Positions 5,740-14,606 of a stretch of 33,157 nucleotides of DNA are shown here, piece after piece. A program made the position numbers and the translations under genes. Position 1 is the stretch's first letter. The number at the start of each line of letters is the position of its first letter. Below the pieces are notes generated by a model. It was not told the origin of the DNA. It searched no databases and saw nothing but the letters and a program-made list of their open reading frames with translations. The DNA lies in assembly GCA_045598025.1 (NCBI GenBank), contig JAZLLH010000035.1, positions 1-33,157 of the forward strand, in the 5' to 3' direction. Source of the DNA: UBA1195 sp045598025. GTDB taxonomy: Bacteria; Bacteroidota; Bacteroidia; Bacteroidales; WCHB1-69.

Positions 5740-7679
5740 TGATCAGTGTCAACAATCTTTCTGTCAGCTTTTCCGGCAACCCGCTTTTCAGAGGTCTGAA
5801 TTTTGTCATCGGAGACAATGAACGGGTGGGCCTGGTCGGAAAAAACGGAGTGGGTAAAACCACCTTGTTGCGCGTTCTGTCCCATGAACTGGAACCGGAA
5901 AGCGGTGATATGGTCATTACCAAAGGATTTCGTATCGGCTATCTGCCGCAGGAAATGAAGATTCAGAGCGACAAAAGCGTTTGGGATAAAACCTATGAAG
6001 CTTTTGACGAAATCCGTGAAATTGACCGGCAAATTGAAAAAATAAACACTGAGCTGGCCGAAAGAGAGGACTACACCTCCGACGCCTATGCCAAACTCAT
6101 TGACCGGCTGAATGAATTGAACCACCGCCGACAATATTTGGGTGCTGCCCACATCGAGTCGGACATGGAAAGGGTGCTGATTGGTCTGGGCTTCACCAAA
6201 GAAGATTTCCAGCGTCCGATGAACGTGTTCAGCAGTGGCTGGCAGATGCGCATTGAATTGGCCAAGATTCTGCTCCGACGCACAGAAATCATCCTGCTGG
6301 ACGAACCGACCAACCATCTGGACATCGAATCCATCCAATGGCTGGAAGATTTTCTGCAGTCCTACCACGGCAGCCTGGTCATGGTTTCCCACGACCGCCG
6401 GTTCCTGAACAACGTCTGCCGGCGCACCATCGAAATCACCCTCGGCCACATCGAAGACTATAAATGCTGCTACAACGACTACGTGGAACGCCGTTTGGAG
6501 CGCATTGAGCACCAGCAGAAAGTATTTGAAAACCAGCAGAAGGAAATCAACGATATCGAAGCTTTCATTGAGCGTTTCCGCTACAAGGCCACCAAGGCCA
6601 AGCAGGTACAGAGCCGCATCAGGATGCTGGAAAAAATGGACGTGGTCCAAGTGGACGAACTGGACACTTCCCGCATCCACTTTCTCTTCCCTCCAGCCCC
6701 CAAATGCAACCGCGTCGTTTTTGAGGCGGAAGCGCTGTGCCAGGCCTACGACAACGACAAACTCATTTTGGACAACATTGACCTGGTGGTCGAAAACCAG
6801 GAAAAGGTAGCTTTTGTCGGGAAAAACGGAGAAGGCAAGTCTACCATGATGAAGCTGCTGATGCAGGAGATTTTTCCCCTTTCGGGAAAACTGCACATCG
6901 GTGATATGGTAAAAATAGGCTACTACGCCCAGAATCAGAACCAGAAACTTGACCACAGCCGCACCGTATTCCAGACCTTGGACGACGTAGCCGTTGGTGA
7001 CATTCGCACCAAAGTCCGCGGCATCCTAGGCAGTTTTCTCTTCGACGAGGACGATCTGGAGAAAAAGGTGGGCGTGCTCTCCGGCGGAGAAAAAGCCCGT
7101 CTGGCACTGGCCAAACTGCTGCTCGAACCATACAACGTGCTGCTGCTCGACGAACCGACCAACCACTTGGACATGACCTCCAAGGACGTGCTGAAAAACG
7201 CCCTGCTCCGCTACGACGGCACGCTGGTGATTGTATCCCACGACCGTGATTTTCTGCAGGGTCTGACCGACAAAGTCATTGAATTCAAGAACAGAAAAGT
7301 CAAAGTCCACTTGGGTGACATTCAGGAATATCTGGACCAGCGCAAACTGGAATTTCCGGAAACGCTGACAAAACAGGCCGATACGGCGACCTCCGCCTCT
7401 GCGGACGAAACCGAAGGCAAAAATCAGTGGGCGGAACAAAAACGGAAGGACAGTCAGCTGCGCAAATTGGAAAAGCGCGTATCTATGCTGGAAACTGCTA
7501 TTGATACCAAGGAAGGCGAGTTGAGCCAATGCGGCAGCAAACTGAACGACCCCGAACATTATGCCGCCGATATACAATCCGGCGCACTCTACAAGGAATA
7601 TCAGCGACTGAAGGACGAGGTGGATGCCCTGATGAAGGAATGGGAGAATGCCTCCGCAGAGCTGGAAGATTTTCAATAA
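5739..7679 (+). CDS. ABC-F family ATPase (ribosome-associated, Uup/EttA type)
   Basis: The 646 residues carry two ABC cassettes and no membrane segments, which defines ABC-F. The first cassette has Walker A GKNGVGKTT near residue 35, a degenerate signature FSSGWQMRIELAK and Walker B LLDEPTNHLD. A linker rich in charged residues follows (the arm/PtIM region). The second has Walker A GKNGEGKST, signature LSGGEKARLALAK and Walker B LLDEPTNHLD. The final ~90 residues are a charged coiled coil (KRKDSQLRKLEKRVSMLE and following), as in Uup-like members. Members act on the ribosome in translation or stalling rescue, and some confer antibiotic resistance; which applies here cannot be told from sequence alone. 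It overlaps pepE by one base and precedes folP by 9 bases. Confidence 0.92.
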   Translation: MISVNNLSVSFSGNPLFRGLNFVIGDNERVGLVGKNGVGKTTLLRVLSHELEPESGDMVITKGFRIGYLPQEMKIQSDKSVWDKTYEAFDEIREIDRQIEKINTELAEREDYTSDAYAKLIDRLNELNHRRQYLGAAHIESDMERVLIGLGFTKEDFQRPMNVFSSGWQMRIELAKILLRRTEIILLDEPTNHLDIESIQWLEDFLQSYHGSLVMVSHDRRFLNNVCRRTIEITLGHIEDYKCCYNDYVERRLERIEHQQKVFENQQKEINDIEAFIERFRYKATKAKQVQSRIRMLEKMDVVQVDELDTSRIHFLFPPAPKCNRVVFEAEALCQAYDNDKLILDNIDLVVENQEKVAFVGKNGEGKSTMMKLLMQEIFPLSGKLHIGDMVKIGYYAQNQNQKLDHSRTVFQTLDDVAVGDIRTKVRGILGSFLFDEDDLEKKVGVLSGGEKARLALAKLLLEPYNVLLLDEPTNHLDMTSKDVLKNALLRYDGTLVIVSHDRDFLQGLTDKVIEFKNRKVKVHLGDIQEYLDQRKLEFPETLTKQADTATSASADETEGKNQWAEQKRKDSQLRKLEKRVSMLETAIDTKEGELSQCGSKLNDPEHYAADIQSGALYKEYQRLKDEVDALMKEWENASAELEDFQ

Positions 7680-7688
7680 TACCGGAAA

Positions 7689-8537
7689 ATGCAAAAATAC
7701 ATCTGCTGCAAGGGAAAACTGCTTTCCATCGAAAAGCCTCTGATCATGGGCATTCTGAATGTGACCAGGGATTCTTTCTACGATGGAGGACGCTATTTCA
7801 ACAAGGAAAGCTATTTGAAACAAGCGGAAAAACTGCTGCAAGAAGGAGCGGATTTCATTGATGTAGGATGCGCTTCCACCCGGCCGCTGGCAGTAGAAAT
7901 CCCGGAAACGGAAGAACTCCGGACAGCCGTTCAGGTGGTCGACGAGCTGCTGCGGCATTTTCCGCAGGCCCTCATATCAGTGGATACCTGGCGGGCTTCA
8001 GTAGCCGGAAAATGCATAGAGGCCGGAGCGGCTGTCATCAACGACATCTCCGGAGGAGACTTCGACCCGGCCATGTTCGAAACTGTTGCCCGATTGCAGG
8101 TTCCATACATACTGACCCATACTTCCGGACGGCCTGAAGTCATGCAACAGCACACCGGTTATGCCGATGTGGTAAGGGAAGTATACCTTTATTTGGATGA
8201 ACGCATCCGGCGACTGCACCTTCTCAATGTCAAGGACGTGATAGCCGATGTGGGCTTCGGTTTCGGGAAAACCGTCCGTCAGAATTTCGAATTGCTGAAA
8301 AATTTCGAACAATTCCAGGAGTTGGATTGCCCGCTACTCTGTGCTCTTTCCAGAAAAAGCATGCTTTACAAGACCACCGGTTCCACCCCGGAAAATGCCC
8401 TGCCAGCCACCCTGACCGCCCAACTGACCGCCTTACAGAAAGGAGCCTTGCTGCTGCGCGTTCACGACGTTGCTGCAGCCAAAGACTCCATTACCATTTG
8501 GGAATCCGCAAATTCCCGTTCAAAAAATTCGGAATAG
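7689..8537 (+). CDS. folP: Dihydropteroate synthase
   Basis: The 282-residue protein makes dihydropteroate from p-aminobenzoate and the pterin diphosphate, in folate synthesis. Family motifs are visible in order: PLIMGILNVTRDSF (usually NVTPDSF), DVGCASTRPLA (usually GGxSTRPGA), ISVDTWRA, INDISGGD, DVGFGFGKTVRQNFELL, LSRKSM and a C-terminal RVHDV. The catalytic/pterin-binding Asp, Lys, Arg and His positions are retained. The Phe and Pro positions at which sulfonamide resistance commonly arises are the wild-type residues. The Pro-to-Arg change in the first motif and Cys-Ala in the second are departures from the consensus. It ends only 11 bases from the convergent ftsZ stop, with no obvious terminator between them. 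Confidence 0.93.
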   Translation: MQKYICCKGKLLSIEKPLIMGILNVTRDSFYDGGRYFNKESYLKQAEKLLQEGADFIDVGCASTRPLAVEIPETEELRTAVQVVDELLRHFPQALISVDTWRASVAGKCIEAGAAVINDISGGDFDPAMFETVARLQVPYILTHTSGRPEVMQQHTGYADVVREVYLYLDERIRRLHLLNVKDVIADVGFGFGKTVRQNFELLKNFEQFQELDCPLLCALSRKSMLYKTTGSTPENALPATLTAQLTALQKGALLLRVHDVAAAKDSITIWESANSRSKNSE

Positions 8538-8548
8538 GAATTTCCGTA

Positions 8549-9928
8549 TCAGTCAATGCTTTCCTTGCTCTGCAAATAGGCAGAGGCATCGCGACTGACC
8601 CCGGATATTCCTGCCCGGTAAGAGGAACATTCATAAGAATCGGAAGTCGGACGCTGAGCACGACGGTTATAAGCTGGTGTATTCAAATATTCCTCCGTTT
8701 CCTCATCGGACATATTGCGAAGTGAAGCATTGTCTATCCGTTTCGTATACGGATGCTCATTCACGCTTTCCCGTTCGGGATACTGGGAATACGTCCGATT
8801 GACCGAGGGGGCCTTTTCTCCCAAATTTACTTTTTGGACATTGGTATTCTCCGCTTTTTCCTCTTCTTTGAGACCGATAGAGGCGGATTCTTCGTTGAAA
8901 TTGACCGTGCGCGATTTGTCCGGAGCCTTGTCATGGAAACCGGTAGCAATCACAGTTACACGCACCTCTCTGTCGTTCAGGGAATCATCCACACCATAGC
9001 CCCATATCAGTTTGTCTTTCATATTGCAGGTCTGCTGTTCCAGCGTCCGGGTAATTTCCCCAAATTCATCCATGGTGATATCCTGGCCGCTCTTGTAGGT
9101 AATGAACAGCAATACTTTCTCTGCACCGTAAATACTGTTGTTTTCCAGCAAAGGACTGGAAATGGCTCTTTCTGTGGCGTCTTTGGCACGGGTTTCGCCA
9201 TCGGCCACACCGGAACCGATAATGGCGGTTCCACTGTCCTGCATAATAGTTTTCACATCTTCGAAGTCCACGTTGATAATGCCGGGAATGGTAATCAGTT
9301 CCGCAATACTCCGGGCTGCAATCAACAGTACATCATCGGATTTGGCGAATGCATTGGAAAAAGTCATGTCGGGATACAGCTCCTTCAGGGCCTCATTCTT
9401 GATAACGATCAAAGCATCCACATTCTGCCGAAGTTCGTCCAAACCGTTTTTGGCAGCTTCGAGTTTGCTCCTCCCCTCAAAATCGAAAGGAAAGGTCACT
9501 ATACCTACTGTAAGTATCCCCATTTCCCGGGCTATGGATGCCACGATGGGAGAAGCTCCCGTTCCCGTACCACCACCCATTCCGGCAGTGATGAACAGCA
9601 TTTTGGCTCCCCGCAGGGCATCTTTGATACGTTCTTCCGAATCAATAGCCGCATCACGGGCTTTCATAGGAACAGCACCTGCGCCCAATCCATCCTCACC
9701 GAGCTGGATTTTGAACGGAATCGGAAGACGTTCCAATGCCTGGGCATCCGTGTTGCATAACATGAAGTCCACACCGACTATCCCCTCATCGTACATGTGT
9801 TTGACGGCATTGCCGCCGCCACCGCCCACGCCCATTACTTTGATGATGGAACGGGTCACATCCTTGTCACTCTCTACGAATATGGGTTCTACATCCCCTA
9901 CAGGATCGATATCAATTAAATTTTCCAT
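8549..9928 (-). CDS. ftsZ: Cell division GTPase FtsZ
   Basis: The 459-residue tubulin homologue forms the cytokinetic ring. The GTP-binding elements are clear: GGGGGNAVKHM near residue 34, the tubulin signature GGGTGTGASP, and NVDFEDVKTIM in the T7-loop region that completes the neighbouring active site. About 130 residues of low-complexity linker follow the core, and the tail reads RDASAYLQSKESID. DASAYLQ may be a diverged form of the conserved C-terminal peptide that binds FtsA. It is the last gene of the dcw cluster, 29 bases after ftsA, and its 3' end converges on folP. Confidence 0.97.
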   Translation of the reverse strand: MENLIDIDPVGDVEPIFVESDKDVTRSIIKVMGVGGGGGNAVKHMYDEGIVGVDFMLCNTDAQALERLPIPFKIQLGEDGLGAGAVPMKARDAAIDSEERIKDALRGAKMLFITAGMGGGTGTGASPIVASIAREMGILTVGIVTFPFDFEGRSKLEAAKNGLDELRQNVDALIVIKNEALKELYPDMTFSNAFAKSDDVLLIAARSIAELITIPGIINVDFEDVKTIMQDSGTAIIGSGVADGETRAKDATERAISSPLLENNSIYGAEKVLLFITYKSGQDITMDEFGEITRTLEQQTCNMKDKLIWGYGVDDSLNDREVRVTVIATGFHDKAPDKSRTVNFNEESASIGLKEEEKAENTNVQKVNLGEKAPSVNRTYSQYPERESVNEHPYTKRIDNASLRNMSDEETEEYLNTPAYNRRAQRPTSDSYECSSYRAGISGVSRDASAYLQSKESID

Positions 9929-9957
9929 ATGAATATTTTTAAATGTGTTCTGTTTTT

Positions 9958-11349
9958 TTATTTGTATTCTTCTTCATCGTCTTCCGACTCATCCACCAGC
10001 AGGGTATTTTTAATCAAATCCTTGATTTTGTTCCACGGACGATATCTGGAACCGTCTCCCGCTTTGGGACGCACAGGAGCTTCCTGCTCATCGCCCTCTT
10101 GTTCTTTCCCGTATTCTTCCATCAGATCCGGATTTTCTCCATCTTCCGGTTTTTCCAGACTCATCACCATCAGGCCCAAAGCTGTGGAATAAATGGGACT
10201 GTTGTATTTCTGACGGGTGTTTTCCTCGAATATCACTTTTTCCTCAGGATATCCAATCCGGACAGTCATTCCGGTCTTGTACTCGGCATACGCCTTGATG
10301 TCTTTCATCAGGGCGCCGCCACCGGTCAACACTATACCACATCCCAGACGTTCCATATAATCGGAAGTCTGCAATTCCACCGTCACCCGGTCCAGAATTT
10401 CATCCATACGGGCCGCAATGACTTCTGCCAGTTCGTTTTTATGCACTTCAATAGGCGGTCTGCTGTGAATGCCGGGAATGGTAATGATGAGATTTTCCTT
10501 GCTCTTGTCAACGACACAGGAACCGTACTCCAATTTGATTTTTTCCGCATCTTCCTTTACAATGCCCTGGAAAACGGCTTTGATATCGTCGGTAATGACA
10601 TCGCCTCCTATGGGAATGACGGCCGTATGCCTCAATATACCATCGTAGTAGACAGCCACATCTGTCGTACCTCCGCCGATATCCACCAAAGCAACTCCCG
10701 ATTCCTTTTCCCTCTCGTCCAAGACCGCAGCCGAAGAAGCCAGCGGTTCCAGAATCAATCCTTCCATTTCCAAATCACACTGACGGACACACCGTACAAT
10801 ATTTTTGATATGCTGTTCATTGTCGGTAATGACATTGAAATTGGAACCGAACTGCGTACCGGTGACACCGATGGGATCAATGAGATTCCTGTAATTGTCC
10901 ACGAAAAATTCCTGGGGAATGGCATCAATAATCTTGGTACCGGGTGCCACGCTCAGGCGGAACACCTCGTCCACCAGTTGGCGTATATCCTTGGCAGTGA
11001 CAACGTCGTCGGGATTTTTGCGCTTGATTTCCTCCTTGGAGTGGAAACTGTTGATATGCTGGTCGGCAATACCTGCCAAAACCGTATCTATCGTCACACC
11101 GGAAGATGCGCAGGCCTGTTTGATCGCATGGTTGATGGCAATGACGGTTTTGGTGATATTGATTACCTGTCCACGCTGTACTCCCACCGAAATGGTTTCG
11201 CCATGACCCATGATTTCAACTTTTCCCGATTCATTTCTGCGACCGACGAAAGCAACCACCTTTGTGGTGCCGATATCCAAACCGACTGCAATTTTTTCCC
11301 CGACTTCTGCCGTTTCCTTTGAAGCCTTTTTCCATTTGAATTTGTCCAT
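9958..11349 (-). CDS. ftsA: Cell division actin-like protein FtsA
   Basis: The 459-residue actin-fold protein tethers FtsZ filaments to the membrane. The N-terminus holds the phosphate-binding motif GLDIGTTKVVAFVG, followed by the FtsA-specific 1C domain (around IRQLVDEVFRLSVAPGTKI to IDPIGVTG). The second phosphate loop is VDIGGGTTDVAVY and the adenosine motif is VLTGGGALMKDI. Near the C-terminus an amphipathic segment (WNKIKDLIKNTLL) should be the membrane-targeting helix. Unusually, it is followed by a ten-residue, mostly acidic tail (ESEDDEEEYK). It lies 12 bases after ftsQ and precedes ftsZ, the standard order. Confidence 0.97.
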   Translation of the reverse strand: MDKFKWKKASKETAEVGEKIAVGLDIGTTKVVAFVGRRNESGKVEIMGHGETISVGVQRGQVINITKTVIAINHAIKQACASSGVTIDTVLAGIADQHINSFHSKEEIKRKNPDDVVTAKDIRQLVDEVFRLSVAPGTKIIDAIPQEFFVDNYRNLIDPIGVTGTQFGSNFNVITDNEQHIKNIVRCVRQCDLEMEGLILEPLASSAAVLDEREKESGVALVDIGGGTTDVAVYYDGILRHTAVIPIGGDVITDDIKAVFQGIVKEDAEKIKLEYGSCVVDKSKENLIITIPGIHSRPPIEVHKNELAEVIAARMDEILDRVTVELQTSDYMERLGCGIVLTGGGALMKDIKAYAEYKTGMTVRIGYPEEKVIFEENTRQKYNSPIYSTALGLMVMSLEKPEDGENPDLMEEYGKEQEGDEQEAPVRPKAGDGSRYRPWNKIKDLIKNTLLVDESEDDEEEYK

Positions 11350-11361
11350 GGTTTATCTGTT

Positions 11362-12141
11362 TTATTGTACACGTTTTTCGCAAGGCACCCTGTCTCCGAA
11401 CTGCAGTTTTACCAATGAATAGCGCTGCCATCCGGTTACATAGAATCCTTGTCTGTATATATTCAGCAAATTATTGAATTTTTTATCCAAATCCCGGGCA
11501 CTTCCCAACACAATCAGATGATCACCTACCTCCGGAGCCAGACGGTACTGCCCCTTGCGCACCACATAAATCTGGCTGATCTGTGCTTTCCAGAAAGGAT
11601 GAGAATCGATATAGGACGCTATAGCGAACAAATCGTTGCACACCGAAGTATCCTGAATTTCCATCACGTATTCCGGATGGTATGCGTCCGGAATATTTCC
11701 ATTGGCCAGCAGTATCCTGACGGGATGCTGCGGAAGATAAGGAAGCATTTTCGCCGTGCGGCCGGAGCGGGCCAGATAAAAGGATTTCCCCTTTTGATTG
11801 ATAATACGCACCAAGGGCTTGACCTGCATCACCTCCACGTTCACATTTCCGTGCAGGTCCGTATGTATGTTGACCGAATCGCAGAAAGGCCAATGCCGGA
11901 TCTGTGATTCCAACAGCTGCAGATTGACATTTCTTTTGGGAACTCCCGTTATTTTCTGGCAATGCGTCCGGATATACTGCGACAAATCCTTGGAGGTAAC
12001 CAGGGTATCGGATGCATAAAGCATGCGGACCGATACCTTCCCGTATTTTTGTCCGCTGGACAAGGCAATATAGGCTGCAAAACAGACAATCAGCAGCAAT
12101 ATCACCGACAATATTCCCAGATTTTTCCTGTTTACCTTCAT
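11362..12141 (-). CDS. ftsQ: Cell division protein FtsQ
   Basis: The 259-residue bitopic protein has a short basic N-terminus (MKVNRKNLG), one membrane helix at about residues 9-27, a POTRA domain (about 35-105: VSVRMLYASDTLVTSKDLSQYI onward) and a beta-domain (VRIINQKGKSFYLARSGR and beyond). FtsQ links early and late division proteins in the periplasm. Sequence is poorly conserved in this family, so the call depends on topology plus position between murC and ftsA. It overlaps the 3' end of murC by 4 bases. Confidence 0.9.
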   Translation of the reverse strand: MKVNRKNLGILSVILLLIVCFAAYIALSSGQKYGKVSVRMLYASDTLVTSKDLSQYIRTHCQKITGVPKRNVNLQLLESQIRHWPFCDSVNIHTDLHGNVNVEVMQVKPLVRIINQKGKSFYLARSGRTAKMLPYLPQHPVRILLANGNIPDAYHPEYVMEIQDTSVCNDLFAIASYIDSHPFWKAQISQIYVVRKGQYRLAPEVGDHLIVLGSARDLDKKFNNLLNIYRQGFYVTGWQRYSLVKLQFGDRVPCEKRVQ

Positions 12142-13496
12142 ACTTCCAATGCTTTTTTGATGGATACTACCAAACGATCAATGTCCCCTGCCCCCATCGT
12201 CAGCAGGACTTCCGGACGAACAGATTTCAGGTATGGAATCAGCTCTTCCTTTGTACACAATATTTTGTCTTTTTGGGTTATTTTATCCAACAGCATACGG
12301 GAATCCACCCCTTCTATAGGTTCCTCCCGAGCCGGATAGATATCCAAAAGCACCACCTTGTCCAATGTGGACAACTGGGCTGCAAATTCATCGGCAAAAT
12401 CGCGGGTCCGGGTATACAGATGCGGTTGGAATACACCGCAAATCTTTTTTCCAGGATACCATTCGCGAGCGGATTCTATGCAAGCTTTCAACTCGTTGGG
12501 ATGATGGGCATAATCGTCCACAAACACCAGATCCGGTCTGCAGATAATGTACTCAAAACGCCGTTTCACGCCTTTGTACAAAGCCAGCCGGGAACGGATT
12601 CCGGCTTCGCCTGCTCCCTTGCAATATGCGGCTGCAACGGCAGCCAGCGCATTTTCCACATTGTACAGACCGGCCGTAGGCAGCATCATCCGGTGCCAAC
12701 ATCCGGAAGGCGTATGTATATCGAAACGGGTGGTTCCATCCTCTATGCACAGATCCGACAGGTGGAAATCGGCCTGGGTATCATGCAGGCTGTATGTGTA
12801 CACTCGACTCGATGTATGAAAATACGGACGCAGTTCCGGCTTGGTTATCAAACAGCCTCCAGGACGTATCTGCTTTGAAAACTGATCAAAAGCCTCTCTC
12901 AAATGATCCACCGTACCGTAAATATCCAAATGATCGGCATCCATGGAACTGACCACAGCGATATCCGGTTCCAACTGCAAGAAGGAACGGTCAAACTCGT
13001 CCGCCTCCACGACCATGGTCTTTGCCTCTTTTTCGTAAAAAAAATTGGATTGGAAATTGACCGCTATGCCTCCGATGAACGAAATAATCGGTTCCTGTCC
13101 CTGAAACAACAGGGATGCCAGAGAAGTCATGGAAGTTTTGCCGTGCGTACCGGCAAAAGCTACGGTGTACAAATCCCGACTGATGGCGCCTAAAACCTCC
13201 GCACGCTTCATGCAGACATAATGATGCGCTCTCAAATACTGCCATTCGGCATGGGAATCGGGAATTGCAGGCGTATAAACCACCAAATCGACGGACGATG
13301 GCAAGAGAGCGGGATCATCCTGATAATGGATATCCATCCCCTCTCCTTCCAATTTCCGCGTCAGTTCGGAAGGCGTGCGGTCGTAACCGCTCACGCGGCA
13401 TCCCTTCAGACGGAAATAACGGGCCAAGGCACTCATACCTATACCTCCTATTCCGAGAAAATACACAGATTCCAATCGCGAAGGCAGATTTTTCAT
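12138..13496 (-). CDS. murC: UDP-N-acetylmuramate--L-alanine ligase
   Basis: The 452-residue Mur ligase adds L-Ala to UDP-MurNAc in the cytoplasm, the first step of stem-peptide synthesis. All three domains are present. The N-terminal nucleotide-sugar domain has FLGIGGIGMSALARYF. The central ATPase has FAGTHGKTSMTS (P-loop) and VVEADEFDRSFL. The C-terminal domain has VFVDDYAHHPNEL, the MurC-type signature. It lies 3 bases after murG and overlaps ftsQ. It is the intact counterpart against which the decayed murD slot can be compared. Confidence 0.97.
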   Translation of the reverse strand: MKNLPSRLESVYFLGIGGIGMSALARYFRLKGCRVSGYDRTPSELTRKLEGEGMDIHYQDDPALLPSSVDLVVYTPAIPDSHAEWQYLRAHHYVCMKRAEVLGAISRDLYTVAFAGTHGKTSMTSLASLLFQGQEPIISFIGGIAVNFQSNFFYEKEAKTMVVEADEFDRSFLQLEPDIAVVSSMDADHLDIYGTVDHLREAFDQFSKQIRPGGCLITKPELRPYFHTSSRVYTYSLHDTQADFHLSDLCIEDGTTRFDIHTPSGCWHRMMLPTAGLYNVENALAAVAAAYCKGAGEAGIRSRLALYKGVKRRFEYIICRPDLVFVDDYAHHPNELKACIESAREWYPGKKICGVFQPHLYTRTRDFADEFAAQLSTLDKVVLLDIYPAREEPIEGVDSRMLLDKITQKDKILCTKEELIPYLKSVRPEVLLTMGAGDIDRLVVSIKKALEV

Positions 13497-13499
13497 CCT

Positions 13500-14606
13500 T
13501 TATGCTCCTATGATTTTTTCAATTTCCCTCAAAATGGCAGAAGTAGCATCCGGAAGCGCAAATTGCCTGATGTTCTCGCTCATTTCGGCACATTTCTGGC
13601 AATTTTCGACCAACTCCCAGATTTCGTATTTCAATTTTTCGTGAGCCAGTGCATCCGGAATCAACACGGCGGCACCGGCATCCGAAAGCACACGGGCATT
13701 CTTGGTCTGATGATCTTCAGCCACATTGGGAGAAGGAATCAGAATACAAGGTTTCCCGACAATGCAAAGTTCGGAAATGGAAAGCGCCCCGGCACGGGAT
13801 ACGATAATGTCCGACACCTGATACAGATAATCCATCCGCTTCACGAACGGCATAATACGCATATTGGGCATATCCTGAACCATGTCCTTATAGGTATCGA
13901 AATAATACTCTCCGGTCTGCCAGATAAACTGTATATCCAATTCCCTCAAGTCATCAATGAACCCACGGACGCTCTCATTGATGGTCCGCGCGCCGAGACT
14001 TCCTCCGAGAATGGCCACCGTACGTTTGTTCGGATTCAGGTCAAAGTAGGCATACGCATCCGTATGATCGGACGGCAGGGACAGAATGTCCTTACGGACC
14101 GGATTTCCTGTCTTGACGATTTTTTCTTTCGGGAAAAAGCGCTCCAAATGGTCGTAAGCCGTACAAATGGTCCGGACTTTAGGGGCCAGCATTTTGTTGG
14201 TGACTCCCGGATAGGAATTCTGTTCCTGTATCAGGGTGGGAATACCCATAGCCGCGGCCTTCTTCAATACCGGTGCACTCACGTATCCGCCCACACCGAT
14301 GACGATATCGGGACAGAAATCCTTCAGTATGTCTTCGGCCACCTTCATTCCTTTTAACAAACGGAAAGGAAGACGGATGTTGTCACAAATGCTTTTCAAA
14401 GAAAGATCTCTTCGGAGTCCGTATATGTCAATACCTTTAATGGCATAACCGGCTTCCGGAACCCTCTTCATTTCCATACGCCCATTGGCTCCCACAAACA
14501 GGATTTCCGCATCCGGCCACCTGTCCTTGACAGCATTGGCTATAGCAATGGCGGGAAAAATATGACCTCCCGTTCCTCCTCCTGAAACAATAACCCTCTT
14601 ATTCAT
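13500..14606 (-). CDS. murG: Undecaprenyl-PP-MurNAc-pentapeptide GlcNAc transferase
   Basis: The 368-residue GT28 glycosyltransferase turns lipid I into lipid II at the inner face of the membrane. The N-terminal glycine-rich motif VSGGGTGGHIFPA is the lipid I/phosphate loop. LGGSLGAR opens the C-terminal Rossmann domain. SRAGALSISEL and IPSPNVAEDHQTKNA contain the UDP-GlcNAc-binding residues. It overlaps the end of ftsW by 8 bases and murC follows after 3 bases. Confidence 0.97.
   Translation of the reverse strand: MNKRVIVSGGGTGGHIFPAIAIANAVKDRWPDAEILFVGANGRMEMKRVPEAGYAIKGIDIYGLRRDLSLKSICDNIRLPFRLLKGMKVAEDILKDFCPDIVIGVGGYVSAPVLKKAAAMGIPTLIQEQNSYPGVTNKMLAPKVRTICTAYDHLERFFPKEKIVKTGNPVRKDILSLPSDHTDAYAYFDLNPNKRTVAILGGSLGARTINESVRGFIDDLRELDIQFIWQTGEYYFDTYKDMVQDMPNMRIMPFVKRMDYLYQVSDIIVSRAGALSISELCIVGKPCILIPSPNVAEDHQTKNARVLSDAGAAVLIPDALAHEKLKYEIWELVENCQKCAEMSENIRQFALPDATSAILREIEKIIGA

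Noticed and set aside
7726..7880. Dihydropteroate synthase motif changes (NVTRDSF, GCASTRP) as a possible sulfonamide-resistant folP
   Set aside because: The usual resistance positions are unchanged and such deviations can be lineage variation; no sul-like features or mobile context.
8753..9760. 335-codon open frame on the plus strand opposite ftsZ, and similar long frames opposite ftsA, mraY, murG and the ABC-F gene
   Set aside because: These are antisense shadows of clearly recognised genes and show no protein-family motifs.
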